This document shows, one piece after another, positions 57,398 through 64,000 of a DNA stretch of 64,000 bases. The stretch spans positions 27,045-91,044 of the forward strand of contig JASLIG010000115.1 in assembly GCA_030152805.1 (NCBI GenBank). The letters run 5' to 3'. The notes beneath the pieces are model-generated. The model ran no database searches and was not told the origin of the DNA. It saw nothing but the letters and a program-made list of their open reading frames with translations. Positions within the stretch are counted from its first letter, which is position 1. The number at the start of each line of letters is the position of its first letter. Source of the DNA: Solirubrobacterales bacterium (GTDB lineage: Bacteria; Actinomycetota; Thermoleophilia; Solirubrobacterales; 70-9). The position numbers and the translations under genes were made by a program.

Positions 57398-58620
57398 CAG
57401 ACCGAGACCAGGAGGCCGGTGAGGTAGAGCAGGGCGATGCCGGCGAGCATTCCGGCGACCGAGAGCGGGTGCAGGATGCGCCCGTCGCCGTCGCGCATCG
57501 TCGGCGCGATCTGCACGATCACCCGGGCGATCGCGCCGACGCCGACGCCGAAGAGCAGCGCCGCCAGGCTCGGGTTGAAGGCGGCCGCGCCGATCCAGGC
57601 GCCGAGCACCGCCGGCGCGCCGGCGATCAGGCCCAATCCGGCGAGGCGACCGAGGCCCCCTCTCGCACTCGACGCCGCGCCCTCGCGCAGCGGCGCGACG
57701 ATCGCCAACCCCTCGGTGGTGTTGTGGATCGCGAAGCCGACGACGAGGAAGGCGCCGAGTGCCAGCGCCCCGGTGGCGTAGGCCGAGCCGATCGCGAGGC
57801 CCTCGCCGAGGTTGTGGAGGCCGATCCCGATCGCGACCAGCAGCGCCATGTAGAGGCCGCCCTGGGCGGCGGGACCGTCGCGGCGATTGCGCCGCTGACC
57901 CAGGTACGCGTCGATCCCGGCCAGCAGCAGGTAGGCGATCAGCGCCCCCGCGTAGACCAGCGTCGAGCCGCCGAAGGCGCTCGGCGCATCGGCGGCGATC
58001 TCCAGCCCCTCGAGCGCGGCGTCGATCGCCAGCAACGCCAGCAGGCCAACCGTGAAGGCGATCAGGGCGCCGACCCAGCGGGGGTCGAGGCGGCGAACGA
58101 AGGGAAGCCAGAGCATGCCGAGGCTGACCGGGATGACGCCGACGTAGACGCCGAGCAGGGCCATCAGCCCGAAGAAGCCGAGGTCCGCATCCGGGGTCTC
58201 CGTCGCGACCGGGATCGCCGCGTCGATCGTGCCGCCCGAAGATGTGAGCACGAAGATCTCGTAGGCCTCGCCCTCGACCCACGGATAGGAGATGTCCAGC
58301 GTGGTCGAGCCGAGACGGCCGATCTCCTCGCCGTCGCTGGTCGTGAACGGCGCGTAGGCGTCGTTGACGGCCACCTGAGCGACCGAGACCGGGTCCGGGC
58401 CGTCGTTGCGCAGGGTCAGCTCGATCTTGCCCGGCCGCAAGACCGTGCGCTCGACCGCCACTTCCTCCAGCGGCGGCCCGCTGCGATCGCCGAGCCCGGG
58501 GCCGCCGAGCAGGGCGAAGGTGCCGATCGCCGCCGCGATCAGGGCGAGGGGCAGCAGGCCCAGCGCCCAGGCCGGCAGGCGGCCGCCGGCGAGCCGCTCG
58601 ACCTGGCTTCCCGCCTCCAT
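57397..58620 (-). CDS. ZIP-family metal transporter with extracytoplasmic beta domain
   Basis: 407-aa protein. One N-terminal helix (ALGLLPLALIAAAIGTFALL), then a ~110-residue soluble beta domain (VLRPGKIELTLRNDGPDPVSV...VEGEAYEIFVLTSSG) and about eight TM helices. ZIP motifs are clear: GIGLHNLGEGLAIGSA and FAIHNTTEGLAIVAPL, each HN-x2-EG. The membrane part suits zinc/iron/manganese movement. It shares one base with the MCO stop and one with the DtxR start. Confidence 0.85.
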   Translation of the reverse strand: MEAGSQVERLAGGRLPAWALGLLPLALIAAAIGTFALLGGPGLGDRSGPPLEEVAVERTVLRPGKIELTLRNDGPDPVSVAQVAVNDAYAPFTTSDGEEIGRLGSTTLDISYPWVEGEAYEIFVLTSSGGTIDAAIPVATETPDADLGFFGLMALLGVYVGVIPVSLGMLWLPFVRRLDPRWVGALIAFTVGLLALLAIDAALEGLEIAADAPSAFGGSTLVYAGALIAYLLLAGIDAYLGQRRNRRDGPAAQGGLYMALLVAIGIGLHNLGEGLAIGSAYATGALALGAFLVVGFAIHNTTEGLAIVAPLREGAASSARGGLGRLAGLGLIAGAPAVLGAWIGAAAFNPSLAALLFGVGVGAIARVIVQIAPTMRDGDGRILHPLSVAGMLAGIALLYLTGLLVSV

Positions 58621-59771
58621 CAGGCGCGGCCTCCCCGGCCGCCCCAGGGCAGCTCACAGTAGGCCGCGGCGGCCGAGGCGGCGCTCATCCGCGCGGGATC
58701 GCCGACGCGGAAGAAGCCCGACCAGCCGAGCTCGGCGAACTCGCTGACGTGGGCGTGGAACATGTAGTCGCCGTCGAAGGGGAACTTCATCTCCAGGATC
58801 GCCCGCTGTCCCTGGCCCTGGATCACCGTGTCGGTGTACTCGCTCGGCTCGAGCGAGGTGCCGGTCGGGTAGTACTGGAAGAAGTTGGCGTGAACGTGGA
58901 ACGAGTTGATCGGGTCGAACTCGAGCGCGTTGACCAGGTAGATGCGCAGCAGCTCGTCGCGTCGCACCCGGATCGGCTCGTTGACGTAGTGGAAGCCGAT
59001 CGTGTTAACCGCGTAGACCTCGTTGGAGAGGTCGAAGTTGGTGTCGAAGCCGTTCATCACCATCACCATCTCGTCGGCTTCCGGCCGGCCCGCCTTCGGA
59101 TCGACGATGAAGGCGCCGTAGAGGCCGCGCGAGATGTGGCTCGCGAGCGGCGATACATGGCAGTGGTAGAGGTGCAGGCCGAACGGCTCGGCGTCGAACT
59201 CGTAGGTGAACTCGGCGCCGGGAGCGACCGCGCCGCCGCCGCGGCCTTCGCCGATCCCCGGCATGCCGTCCATCAGCGCCGTGTGGATCCCGTGGAAGTG
59301 GATCGTGTGGGGGTGTTCGGAGGCGTTGAGGAAACGCAGCCGCAGCCGCTCCCCCTCACGGGCTCGCAGGGTCGGGCCGGGGACCCGGCCGTTGTAAGTC
59401 CAGGCCTCGTAGTTGACCCCGGGCGCGACCTCGATCTCCTTGTCCTCGGCGACGATCTGCCATTCGCGCAGCAGGCGGCCGCTCGCCAGGCGCCGCGTCT
59501 TGCCGTAGTCGAAGTCGCGCAGCAGCTCGGTCGGGTTGAAGCCGTTGGCGCGGTGATCGACGCTGCGACCCGGCGCGAAACCGGCGTGCGCGAAGGCCCC
59601 GTGCCCGGCGTGCGGGGACGAAGCGGCCGCGCCCCCGGGGCCACCCGAGCCGCGCGGCAGCAATCCGTGGACGAGTGGCAGGCTCGCACCCGTCGCCAAC
59701 GCCCCACCCAGCATCTTGCGCCGGCTGAGGCCGCGCTGCCGCTGCTCGGACCCAGTGGGAGATTTAGACAT
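58620..59771 (-). CDS. Multicopper oxidase, Tat-exported
   Basis: 383-aa cupredoxin oxidase. N-terminal Tat signal: LSRRKMLGGALATGASLPLV. Copper ligands are complete: HTIHFHGIH, LYHCHVSPLASH, NSFHVHANFFQ and DYMFHAHVSEFAELG. The length suggests a two-domain MCO close to NirK/ferroxidase types. It heads the metal operon; the export and neighbours suggest oxidation of Mn(II) or Fe(II) outside the cell, which is inference. ATG at 59771 lies inside operator box 1. Confidence 0.9.
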   Translation of the reverse strand: MSKSPTGSEQRQRGLSRRKMLGGALATGASLPLVHGLLPRGSGGPGGAAASSPHAGHGAFAHAGFAPGRSVDHRANGFNPTELLRDFDYGKTRRLASGRLLREWQIVAEDKEIEVAPGVNYEAWTYNGRVPGPTLRAREGERLRLRFLNASEHPHTIHFHGIHTALMDGMPGIGEGRGGGAVAPGAEFTYEFDAEPFGLHLYHCHVSPLASHISRGLYGAFIVDPKAGRPEADEMVMVMNGFDTNFDLSNEVYAVNTIGFHYVNEPIRVRRDELLRIYLVNALEFDPINSFHVHANFFQYYPTGTSLEPSEYTDTVIQGQGQRAILEMKFPFDGDYMFHAHVSEFAELGWSGFFRVGDPARMSAASAAAAYCELPWGGRGGRA

Positions 59772-59778
59772 GCCTAAA
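59763..59778. promoter_or_regulatory. DtxR-type operator box 1
   Basis: TTTAGACATGCCTAAA, an imperfect 16-bp palindrome of IdeR/MntR type, overlapping the multicopper oxidase start codon. Confidence 0.7.
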
Positions 59779-59781
59779 TAA

Positions 59782-59799
59782 TTTTAGACAGATCTAAAA
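59782..59799. promoter_or_regulatory. DtxR-type operator box 2
   Basis: TTTTAGACAGATCTAAAA, with perfect 7-bp arms TTTTAGA/TCTAAAA, 3 bp from box 1. Two boxes in this position would repress the MCO-ZIP-DtxR-NRAMP operon when metal is bound. Confidence 0.75.
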
Positions 59800-60130
59800 G
59801 ATGGCGTCCCGCACCTCAAAGAAACCTCAAGGCTCGAGGGGCTTGGCGCCGACCACCTCGTCAGCCGTGTCGCCGCCACCAAGCCCTGTCCCTCCCGTCC
59901 TACCGATGCTTCATGGTCGAAAGCAACGGCACGACTTCCGGCACGACCTTGACGATCACGCGATCCCACCCCCTTTGCACAAAATCTTTTTGATTACAAC
60001 AAAAAGACGTTAGCAATCAAAAGGAGTTGATACGTGCAGCCTTGAATGCGGATACTTTTCTGTCCAAACGACCAGCCCGTATCGATTTAGGCAAATCGAA
60101 GTACCGGGAATAGGCCAGAGAGGAGCTTCC
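59800..60130. other. Intergenic region upstream of ArsR-like gene
   Basis: 331 bp, relatively AT-rich toward the right (59980-60070). It carries an inverted repeat TTTTTGATT at 59987 with AATCAAAA at 60015, which is operator-like. No gene with recognisable coding character was seen. It should contain divergent promoters for the metal operon and the ArsR-like gene. Confidence 0.55.
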
Positions 60131-60799
60131 GTGCCAGCGAAGAGGAAAGAGCCGAAGGCGAAAGCTGGGCAGAGGAAGGCGGAGGTTAAGAAGAAGTCAG
60201 AGCTAGAACCCGTCGACCAGAGGCTGATGAAGGGGCTCTCCCATCCCCTGCGCGTGCAGATCCTGACGCTAATCAACGAGCGGCCCTGGAGCCCGAGGGA
60301 ACTCCAGAGAGAGCTGAACGAGGGGCTGAGCCAGGTCAGCTACCACGTCAAAGTCCTCCGGGACTTCGAGTTGATCGAACTGGTCAGGACCGAGCCTCGG
60401 CGTGGTGCGGTCGAGCATTTCTATTCGCCAGTTCAGCGAATCATCGTCCCCGAAGGCATGTCGGTAGCCCTGCCCAAATCGGCGCGGCTGGAGATGCTCG
60501 GGAAAATCATCCGTGACGCGGAAAAGGACGTCCGCGAGTCACTCAAGGCCGGCACCTTCTATGGGCGAGACGACTTCCACGCGAGCTGGACCCCGATGGA
60601 CCTCGACGAGCAGGGCTGCGAGGAACTGCACGCCCGGGCCGATGAGTTCCTGGAAGACATCTTGCAAATCGGTGCCGACTCTACGAATCGCCAAGTCCGG
60701 GAAGAAACCGAGACCGTCCCAGTCTCGGTCGCGGTGTTCGGCTTCCCCTCGGCCAGACCACCTGGAGCAAAGAGCCCGGCCCATCGGCGACGCGGGTAG
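60131..60799 (+). CDS. ArsR-like winged-helix transcriptional regulator
   Basis: 222-aa regulator. A Lys-rich leader (residues 1-25) precedes an ArsR-like HTH: LMKGLSHPLRVQILTLINERPWSPRELQRELNEGLSQVSYHVKVLRDFELIELVRTEPRRGAVEHFY. The C-terminal ~130 residues are helical with a conserved ASWTPMDLDEQGCEELHARADEFLEDI, a pattern common in actinobacterial ArsR-type regulators. GTG at 60131 with GAGGAG upstream. The ligand and targets are unknown. Confidence 0.87.
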   Translation: MPAKRKEPKAKAGQRKAEVKKKSELEPVDQRLMKGLSHPLRVQILTLINERPWSPRELQRELNEGLSQVSYHVKVLRDFELIELVRTEPRRGAVEHFYSPVQRIIVPEGMSVALPKSARLEMLGKIIRDAEKDVRESLKAGTFYGRDDFHASWTPMDLDEQGCEELHARADEFLEDILQIGADSTNRQVREETETVPVSVAVFGFPSARPPGAKSPAHRRRG

Positions 60800-61038
60800 C
60801 CGCTCAAAATTCCCTGTTAACAGGACTTTTCTACCCACCTACGATCGCCCGCGCATCGGGTGCAAAGCGGGGGTGTCCATCAGCCGTCAGCGATGCCCTC
60901 GCCGCGCACCCGGTGCTGCTCGATAGATAGGGAGGGCGGCCGCTCCGTCCCCAACGGCCAGGCCGTCCTCCCACAGCGGGGAGGCTCGTTCGGGGTCATC
61001 CCCATCGCCCATCGCGGCAGCTTCCTAGACTTGGCGGG

Positions 61039-61992
61039 ATGGGTGAGACGATCACAGTCGAGCTTGATGCGCAGTACCGGCAGCTGCGGGAAGAGTGCGG
61101 GGTGCTGGATCGCTCGGGGCGGGGGAAGCTGCTCATCAGGGGCGACGAGGCGGCGGAGTATCTGCAGGGGCAGCTGACCAACGACGTCGAGGCGCTTACG
61201 CCCGACGAGGGCTGCTACGCGGCGCTGCTCGACCGCAAGGGGCACATGCAGGCCGACATGCGGGTCCTGCGCCTCGGCGAGAGCGAGATCTGGATCGACA
61301 CCGAGCCCGAGGGGCTGGAGGCGACCCGCCGCCACCTCGAGATGTACAAGATCGGGCGCGAGGTCGAGGTCGAGGACGTCAGCGCTGCGCGCGCGATCCT
61401 CTCGCTGATCGGGCCGCGCAGCGCCGAGCTCTCCGGAGCACCGCCCCTCTCTCTCGACGCCAGCGGGGCGAGCTCCGTCGAGGGAATCGAGTGCCTCGCC
61501 GTCGGCACGGCTCTGGGAATCGACCTGATCGTCCCTGCCGCCGACGCCGAGCGGCTGAGCGCGGCCCTCGCCGAGGCGGGCGCGCCGGCGGTCAGCGCCG
61601 AGGCCGTCGAGATCCTCCGCATCGAGGCGGGAACGCCCCGCTTCGGCGCCGAGATGGACACCGCAACGATGCCAGCCGAGGCGGGCATCGTCGAACGCGC
61701 CGTTGACTTCGAGAAGGGCTGTTACATCGGCCAGGAGACGGTCGCCCGCCTCCACTACAAGGGCAAGCCGAACCGGCACCTGCGCGGCCTGCGGCTCAGC
61801 GCCCCGGCCGGGCCCGGCGCGCCGCTCTCGTTCGGCGAGAAGGAGGTCGGCAAGCTCGGCGGCAGCTGCGTCTCCCCCATCTTGGGCCCGGTCGGACTGG
61901 CGATCGTGCGCCGCGAGGCCGAGCCCGGCGCCGAGTTGCGCGTAGGTGAAGATGGCGTTACGGCGCGGGTAGTCGACTTGCCCTTCGGCTAG
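61039..61992 (+). CDS. ygfZ: YgfZ/GcvT-like folate-binding Fe-S assembly protein
   Basis: 317-aa protein of the GcvT-fold YgfZ family. The signature KGCYIGQETVARLHYKGKPNRHLRGL is the conserved KGCY-x-GQE motif. The N-terminus (YRQLREECGVLDRSGRGKLLIRGDEAAEYLQGQLTNDV) matches the aminomethyltransferase domain. YgfZ supports folate-dependent repair/assembly of certain Fe-S enzymes such as MiaB. ATG at 61039, then a lipoprotein gene after 11 bp. Confidence 0.92.
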   Translation: MGETITVELDAQYRQLREECGVLDRSGRGKLLIRGDEAAEYLQGQLTNDVEALTPDEGCYAALLDRKGHMQADMRVLRLGESEIWIDTEPEGLEATRRHLEMYKIGREVEVEDVSAARAILSLIGPRSAELSGAPPLSLDASGASSVEGIECLAVGTALGIDLIVPAADAERLSAALAEAGAPAVSAEAVEILRIEAGTPRFGAEMDTATMPAEAGIVERAVDFEKGCYIGQETVARLHYKGKPNRHLRGLRLSAPAGPGAPLSFGEKEVGKLGGSCVSPILGPVGLAIVRREAEPGAELRVGEDGVTARVVDLPFG

Positions 61993-62003
61993 ATTCCGCC
62001 GCG

Positions 62004-62489
62004 ATGGGAAGTGGGAGAGGAAGACTCCTCGCGGGCTGTGCCATTGCCGTGCTGGCGCTGACGGGCGCCGGCTGCGGCGCCGAGGAAAACGCCAACGAAC
62101 CGCGGCCCCAGCCACCGACCCGGGTCAGCATCTCGATTACGCCGAGGTCGATCACGGTGCAGCCGGCCCGGATCGCCTACGGGCCCGAACCGTCGCAGCA
62201 GATCCCCCAGAACCAGCACGCCGGCCAGCCGCCGGTCCGCTCGAAGGCACCTGTCGACGTCGTCTTCGTCACCGCCAACCTGACCCGCTTCGACTCGAAA
62301 CTGGAACTGCGGGGGCCGAAAAACGTCAAGTCCGGCGCTCTCGTCGCGAACGGCAATAGCTCGCTGCTCGCCTCGCTGCCGACCGGCGTCTACCGGATCA
62401 GCGCCGCCGACATCCCCGGCGCCAAGCCGGCCAGCTTCAGGGTCGGCCCCTACCGCAGCGCCTCCCAGAACGACCTGCTGCTGCCGTAA
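62004..62489 (+). CDS. Small lipoprotein, hypothetical
   Basis: 161-aa exported lipoprotein. The signal peptide LLAGCAIAVLALTGAGCGAEE gives a lipobox TGAGC. The mature part is Pro/Gln rich at first (NEPRPQPPTRVSI), then beta-rich (KLELRGPKNVKSGALVANGNSSLLASLPTGVYRISAADIPGAKPASFRVGP). It may be a small Ig-like or cupredoxin-like domain. ATG at 62004, directly following ygfZ. Confidence 0.75.
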   Translation: MGSGRGRLLAGCAIAVLALTGAGCGAEENANEPRPQPPTRVSISITPRSITVQPARIAYGPEPSQQIPQNQHAGQPPVRSKAPVDVVFVTANLTRFDSKLELRGPKNVKSGALVANGNSSLLASLPTGVYRISAADIPGAKPASFRVGPYRSASQNDLLLP

Positions 62490-62543
62490 ATAGCGGCGAT
62501 CGGGCCGCGTCGCTACGTCTGCTCCGATCGTCACCATCGTTGG

Positions 62544-63716
62544 GTGACTGTTGTTCTCGCCATAGCCGTGCTCGCGCTCGCCGCGGCGCTGATCTACCTG
62601 GCCATCGCTCGCCAGTCAGAAGAGCAGGTGTCGGTTGACCACGGTCCGGCGATCCAAGAGGCCACCTCGAAGGCAATCGCCGACCTGCTGCGCGTCAACG
62701 AGGAGTCGCGCAAGCTCGATGCGCAGGCCGCCGAGGCGGCGCTCGACAAGCGCCAGGCCGAGATCAAGGCGCTGGCCGAGCGCATCGCGAAAGGCCAGGA
62801 GAAGATCGAGGCCGAGGTGCGCAAGCGCGGCGAAGGCGACCTGCAGACGCGCACGCTGCTCGAGCAGATGGGCCAGACGGTCGGCAACCTCAACGCGGAG
62901 ACGGCCGGGTTGAAGAAGGCGCTGCGCCAGCCGCAGACCCGCGGCCAGTGGGGCGAGTTGCAACTGCGCCGCTGCATCGAGATCGCCGGAATGACTGAGC
63001 ACGTCGATTTCGAGCTGCAGGAAACGCTCCGCACCGAAGACGGGCGCTTGCGGCCCGACGCACGTTTCCTGCTACCGGAGGGGCGCAGCTTCGTCGCCGA
63101 TTCGAAGGTTCCGCTCGACGCTTTCCTCGACGCGCAGGAGGCCGAGGTCGAGAGCGAGCGCCGCACCCATCTCGAGCGGCACGCCCGGCAGGCGCGCGAG
63201 CACGTCCGCGCGCTCAGCTCCAAGGACTACCAGGGTCAGTTCAAGGCGGGCGAGACGCCCGATCTGGTGATCTGCTTCATCCCCAACGAGCCGGCCCTGC
63301 ACGCGGCCTTCAGCGCCGATCCCGAGCTCTTCGACTACGCCCTCAAGCTCAACGTCCTGCTGGTCAGCCCGACCTCGTTGATCGGGCTGCTGCGGACGAT
63401 GGAGCTGGGTTGGCGCCAGGAGCGCATGGTCGCTGAGGCGGCCGAGATCGCCGACGCAGCGGCGACGATGCACGCCCGCTTCGCCAAGTTCCTCAACGAT
63501 TTCGACAAGGTGGGCAGGGGCCTGACCTCAGCCGCCAGCGCTTACGACTCCGCGGTCGGGTCGATGGAGCGCCGCCTACTACCGCAGCTGCGTAAGGTCG
63601 AGTCGCTCGGAATTGCGCCTGGCAAGGAGATCGAGCCGCCGGAACCGGTCGAGATCACCGTGCGTGAGATCACCGCACCTGAGTTGCGCGAGGCCGATAC
63701 CCCCGTGCTTGACTAG
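62544..63716 (+). CDS. rmuC: RmuC-family DNA recombination/limiting protein
   Basis: 390-aa protein. N-terminal membrane anchor (VLAIAVLALAAALIYLAIA), a coiled coil (~35-130, LDAQAAEAALDKRQAEIKALAERIAK), and the RmuC nuclease-like core: RGQWGELQLRRCIEIAGM, PDARFLLPEGRSFVADSKVPLDAFL, VICFIPNEPALHAAF, and VLLVSPTSLIGLLRTMELGWRQE. RmuC limits inversion and repeats. GTG at 62544. Confidence 0.92.
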   Translation: MTVVLAIAVLALAAALIYLAIARQSEEQVSVDHGPAIQEATSKAIADLLRVNEESRKLDAQAAEAALDKRQAEIKALAERIAKGQEKIEAEVRKRGEGDLQTRTLLEQMGQTVGNLNAETAGLKKALRQPQTRGQWGELQLRRCIEIAGMTEHVDFELQETLRTEDGRLRPDARFLLPEGRSFVADSKVPLDAFLDAQEAEVESERRTHLERHARQAREHVRALSSKDYQGQFKAGETPDLVICFIPNEPALHAAFSADPELFDYALKLNVLLVSPTSLIGLLRTMELGWRQERMVAEAAEIADAAATMHARFAKFLNDFDKVGRGLTSAASAYDSAVGSMERRLLPQLRKVESLGIAPGKEIEPPEPVEITVREITAPELREADTPVLD

Positions 63717-63756
63717 GATTCGCCGCCCGCCCACCAAGATACCGCGGAGGATCCAG

Positions 63757-64000
63757 TTGGCAGTTGACACGAGCGCAATCGCGAAGTTGGACGTCGAGCC
63801 CGGCGAGTTGCCGGAGACGATGGCCGCCTGGGTGATCCGCCAGGAGCGCGAGGGCGAACCGAACGACGCATTTCAGTTGGAGCAGATCGAGGTCCCGGAG
63901 CCTGGCGCCTTCGAGGTGATCGTGCGGGTGATGGCCGCCGGGGTCAACTTCAACAACGTCTGGGCGGCGCTGGGCAAGCCGGTCTCGGTCTTCGGCTACG
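63757..64000 (+). CDS. ccr: Crotonyl-CoA carboxylase/reductase, 5' fragment
   Basis: 81 codons, cut by the window end. The start is TTG at 63757 with GGAGG 6 nt upstream. MAAWVIRQEREGEPNDAFQLEQIEVPEPGAFEVIVRVMAAGVNFNNVWAALGKPVSVFGY in its usual segments is the N-terminal MDR region of Ccr, the key enzyme of the ethylmalonyl-CoA pathway. The conserved GVNFNNVWAALGKPV is diagnostic. Confidence 0.88.
   Translation, partial: MAVDTSAIAKLDVEPGELPETMAAWVIRQEREGEPNDAFQLEQIEVPEPGAFEVIVRVMAAGVNFNNVWAALGKPVSVFGY

Noticed and set aside
57469..58662. 400-codon open frame on the + strand
   Set aside because: Antisense to the ZIP transporter; composition is Arg/Asp/Gln-rich without any family motif.
1..64000. 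CRISPR arrays, rRNA genes, insertion sequences
   Set aside because: No regularly spaced repeat array, no rRNA sequence and no transposase or terminal inverted repeat pair was seen.

Overview
The window is high-GC (about 68-70%), densely packed bacterial DNA. Its gene content points to the actinobacterial class Thermoleophilia (Solirubrobacterales-like). The evidence is a coenzyme F420 biosynthesis set with F420-dependent enzymes, large secreted Cys-patterned proteins, a secreted glycine-rich protein with a Lys-rich C-terminal domain, frequent GTG/TTG starts, and 1-4 nt start/stop overlaps. This lineage call is inference from gene content and style; no rRNA is present.

Layout. 1-11 kb: the end of an ammonium transporter, a GMC oxidoreductase, a DEAD-box helicase with a zinc-ribbon partner, a DMT transporter, a 948-aa secreted repeat protein, and a TetR operon with two palindromic operators and a duplicated DUF6463-type gene, then an SDR and a ZIP protein. 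11.4-13.1 kb: an HD (SpoT-type) hydrolase followed by an Xre/MbcA-RES toxin-antitoxin pair. 14-27.6 kb: tRNA-Glu and tRNA-Leu, hydrolases, a metallophosphatase, haloalkane dehalogenase, RDD/NUDIX genes, an FAD oxidoreductase divergent from a MocR regulator, an F420-type (Ddn) reductase, a secreted Gly-rich protein, a hydrolase-cyclase fusion and a receiver-thioredoxin-reductase-like fusion.

27.64-32.13 kb is the most interesting part. It is a 4.5-kb, lower-GC island bounded by a 15-bp direct repeat, one copy of which is the 3' end of a tRNA-Pro gene. It carries a RelE-like toxin/antitoxin-like pair and a 1062-aa protein joining a calcineurin-like phosphoesterase to a STAND-like NTPase and a helical C-terminus. 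I see no integrase. I read it as a non-autonomous tRNA-integrated defence cassette.

32-39.3 kb: tRNA-Gly, a PQQ-type lipoprotein with an NlpC/P60-like protein, a MerR regulator divergent from a four-gene operon of unknown function ending in an F420-dependent LLM oxidoreductase, a divergent tRNA-Trp, a LAGLIDADG-type gene, and two more tRNA-Leu genes. 39-45.7 kb: an MBL hydrolase with acetoacetyl-CoA synthetase, facing an operon of SDR, thioesterase, HMG-CoA lyase and an acyl-CoA carboxyltransferase (leucine/ketone-body type metabolism). 45.8-53 kb: fno-cofD-cofC-cofE and the fused FO synthase (fbiC), the latter interrupted in frame by a 105-nt palindromic element. 53-64 kb: aquaporin, a THI5-like lipoprotein, two small genes, a four-gene metal operon (multicopper oxidase, ZIP, DtxR, NRAMP) under two DtxR-like boxes, an ArsR-like regulator, YgfZ, a lipoprotein, RmuC, and the start of crotonyl-CoA carboxylase/reductase.

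Working together: the cof genes supply F420 to Fno and to the Ddn-like and LLM enzymes seen here. The HMG-CoA lyase, carboxyltransferase and AacS genes process branched acyl-CoA to acetoacetate and acetyl-CoA.
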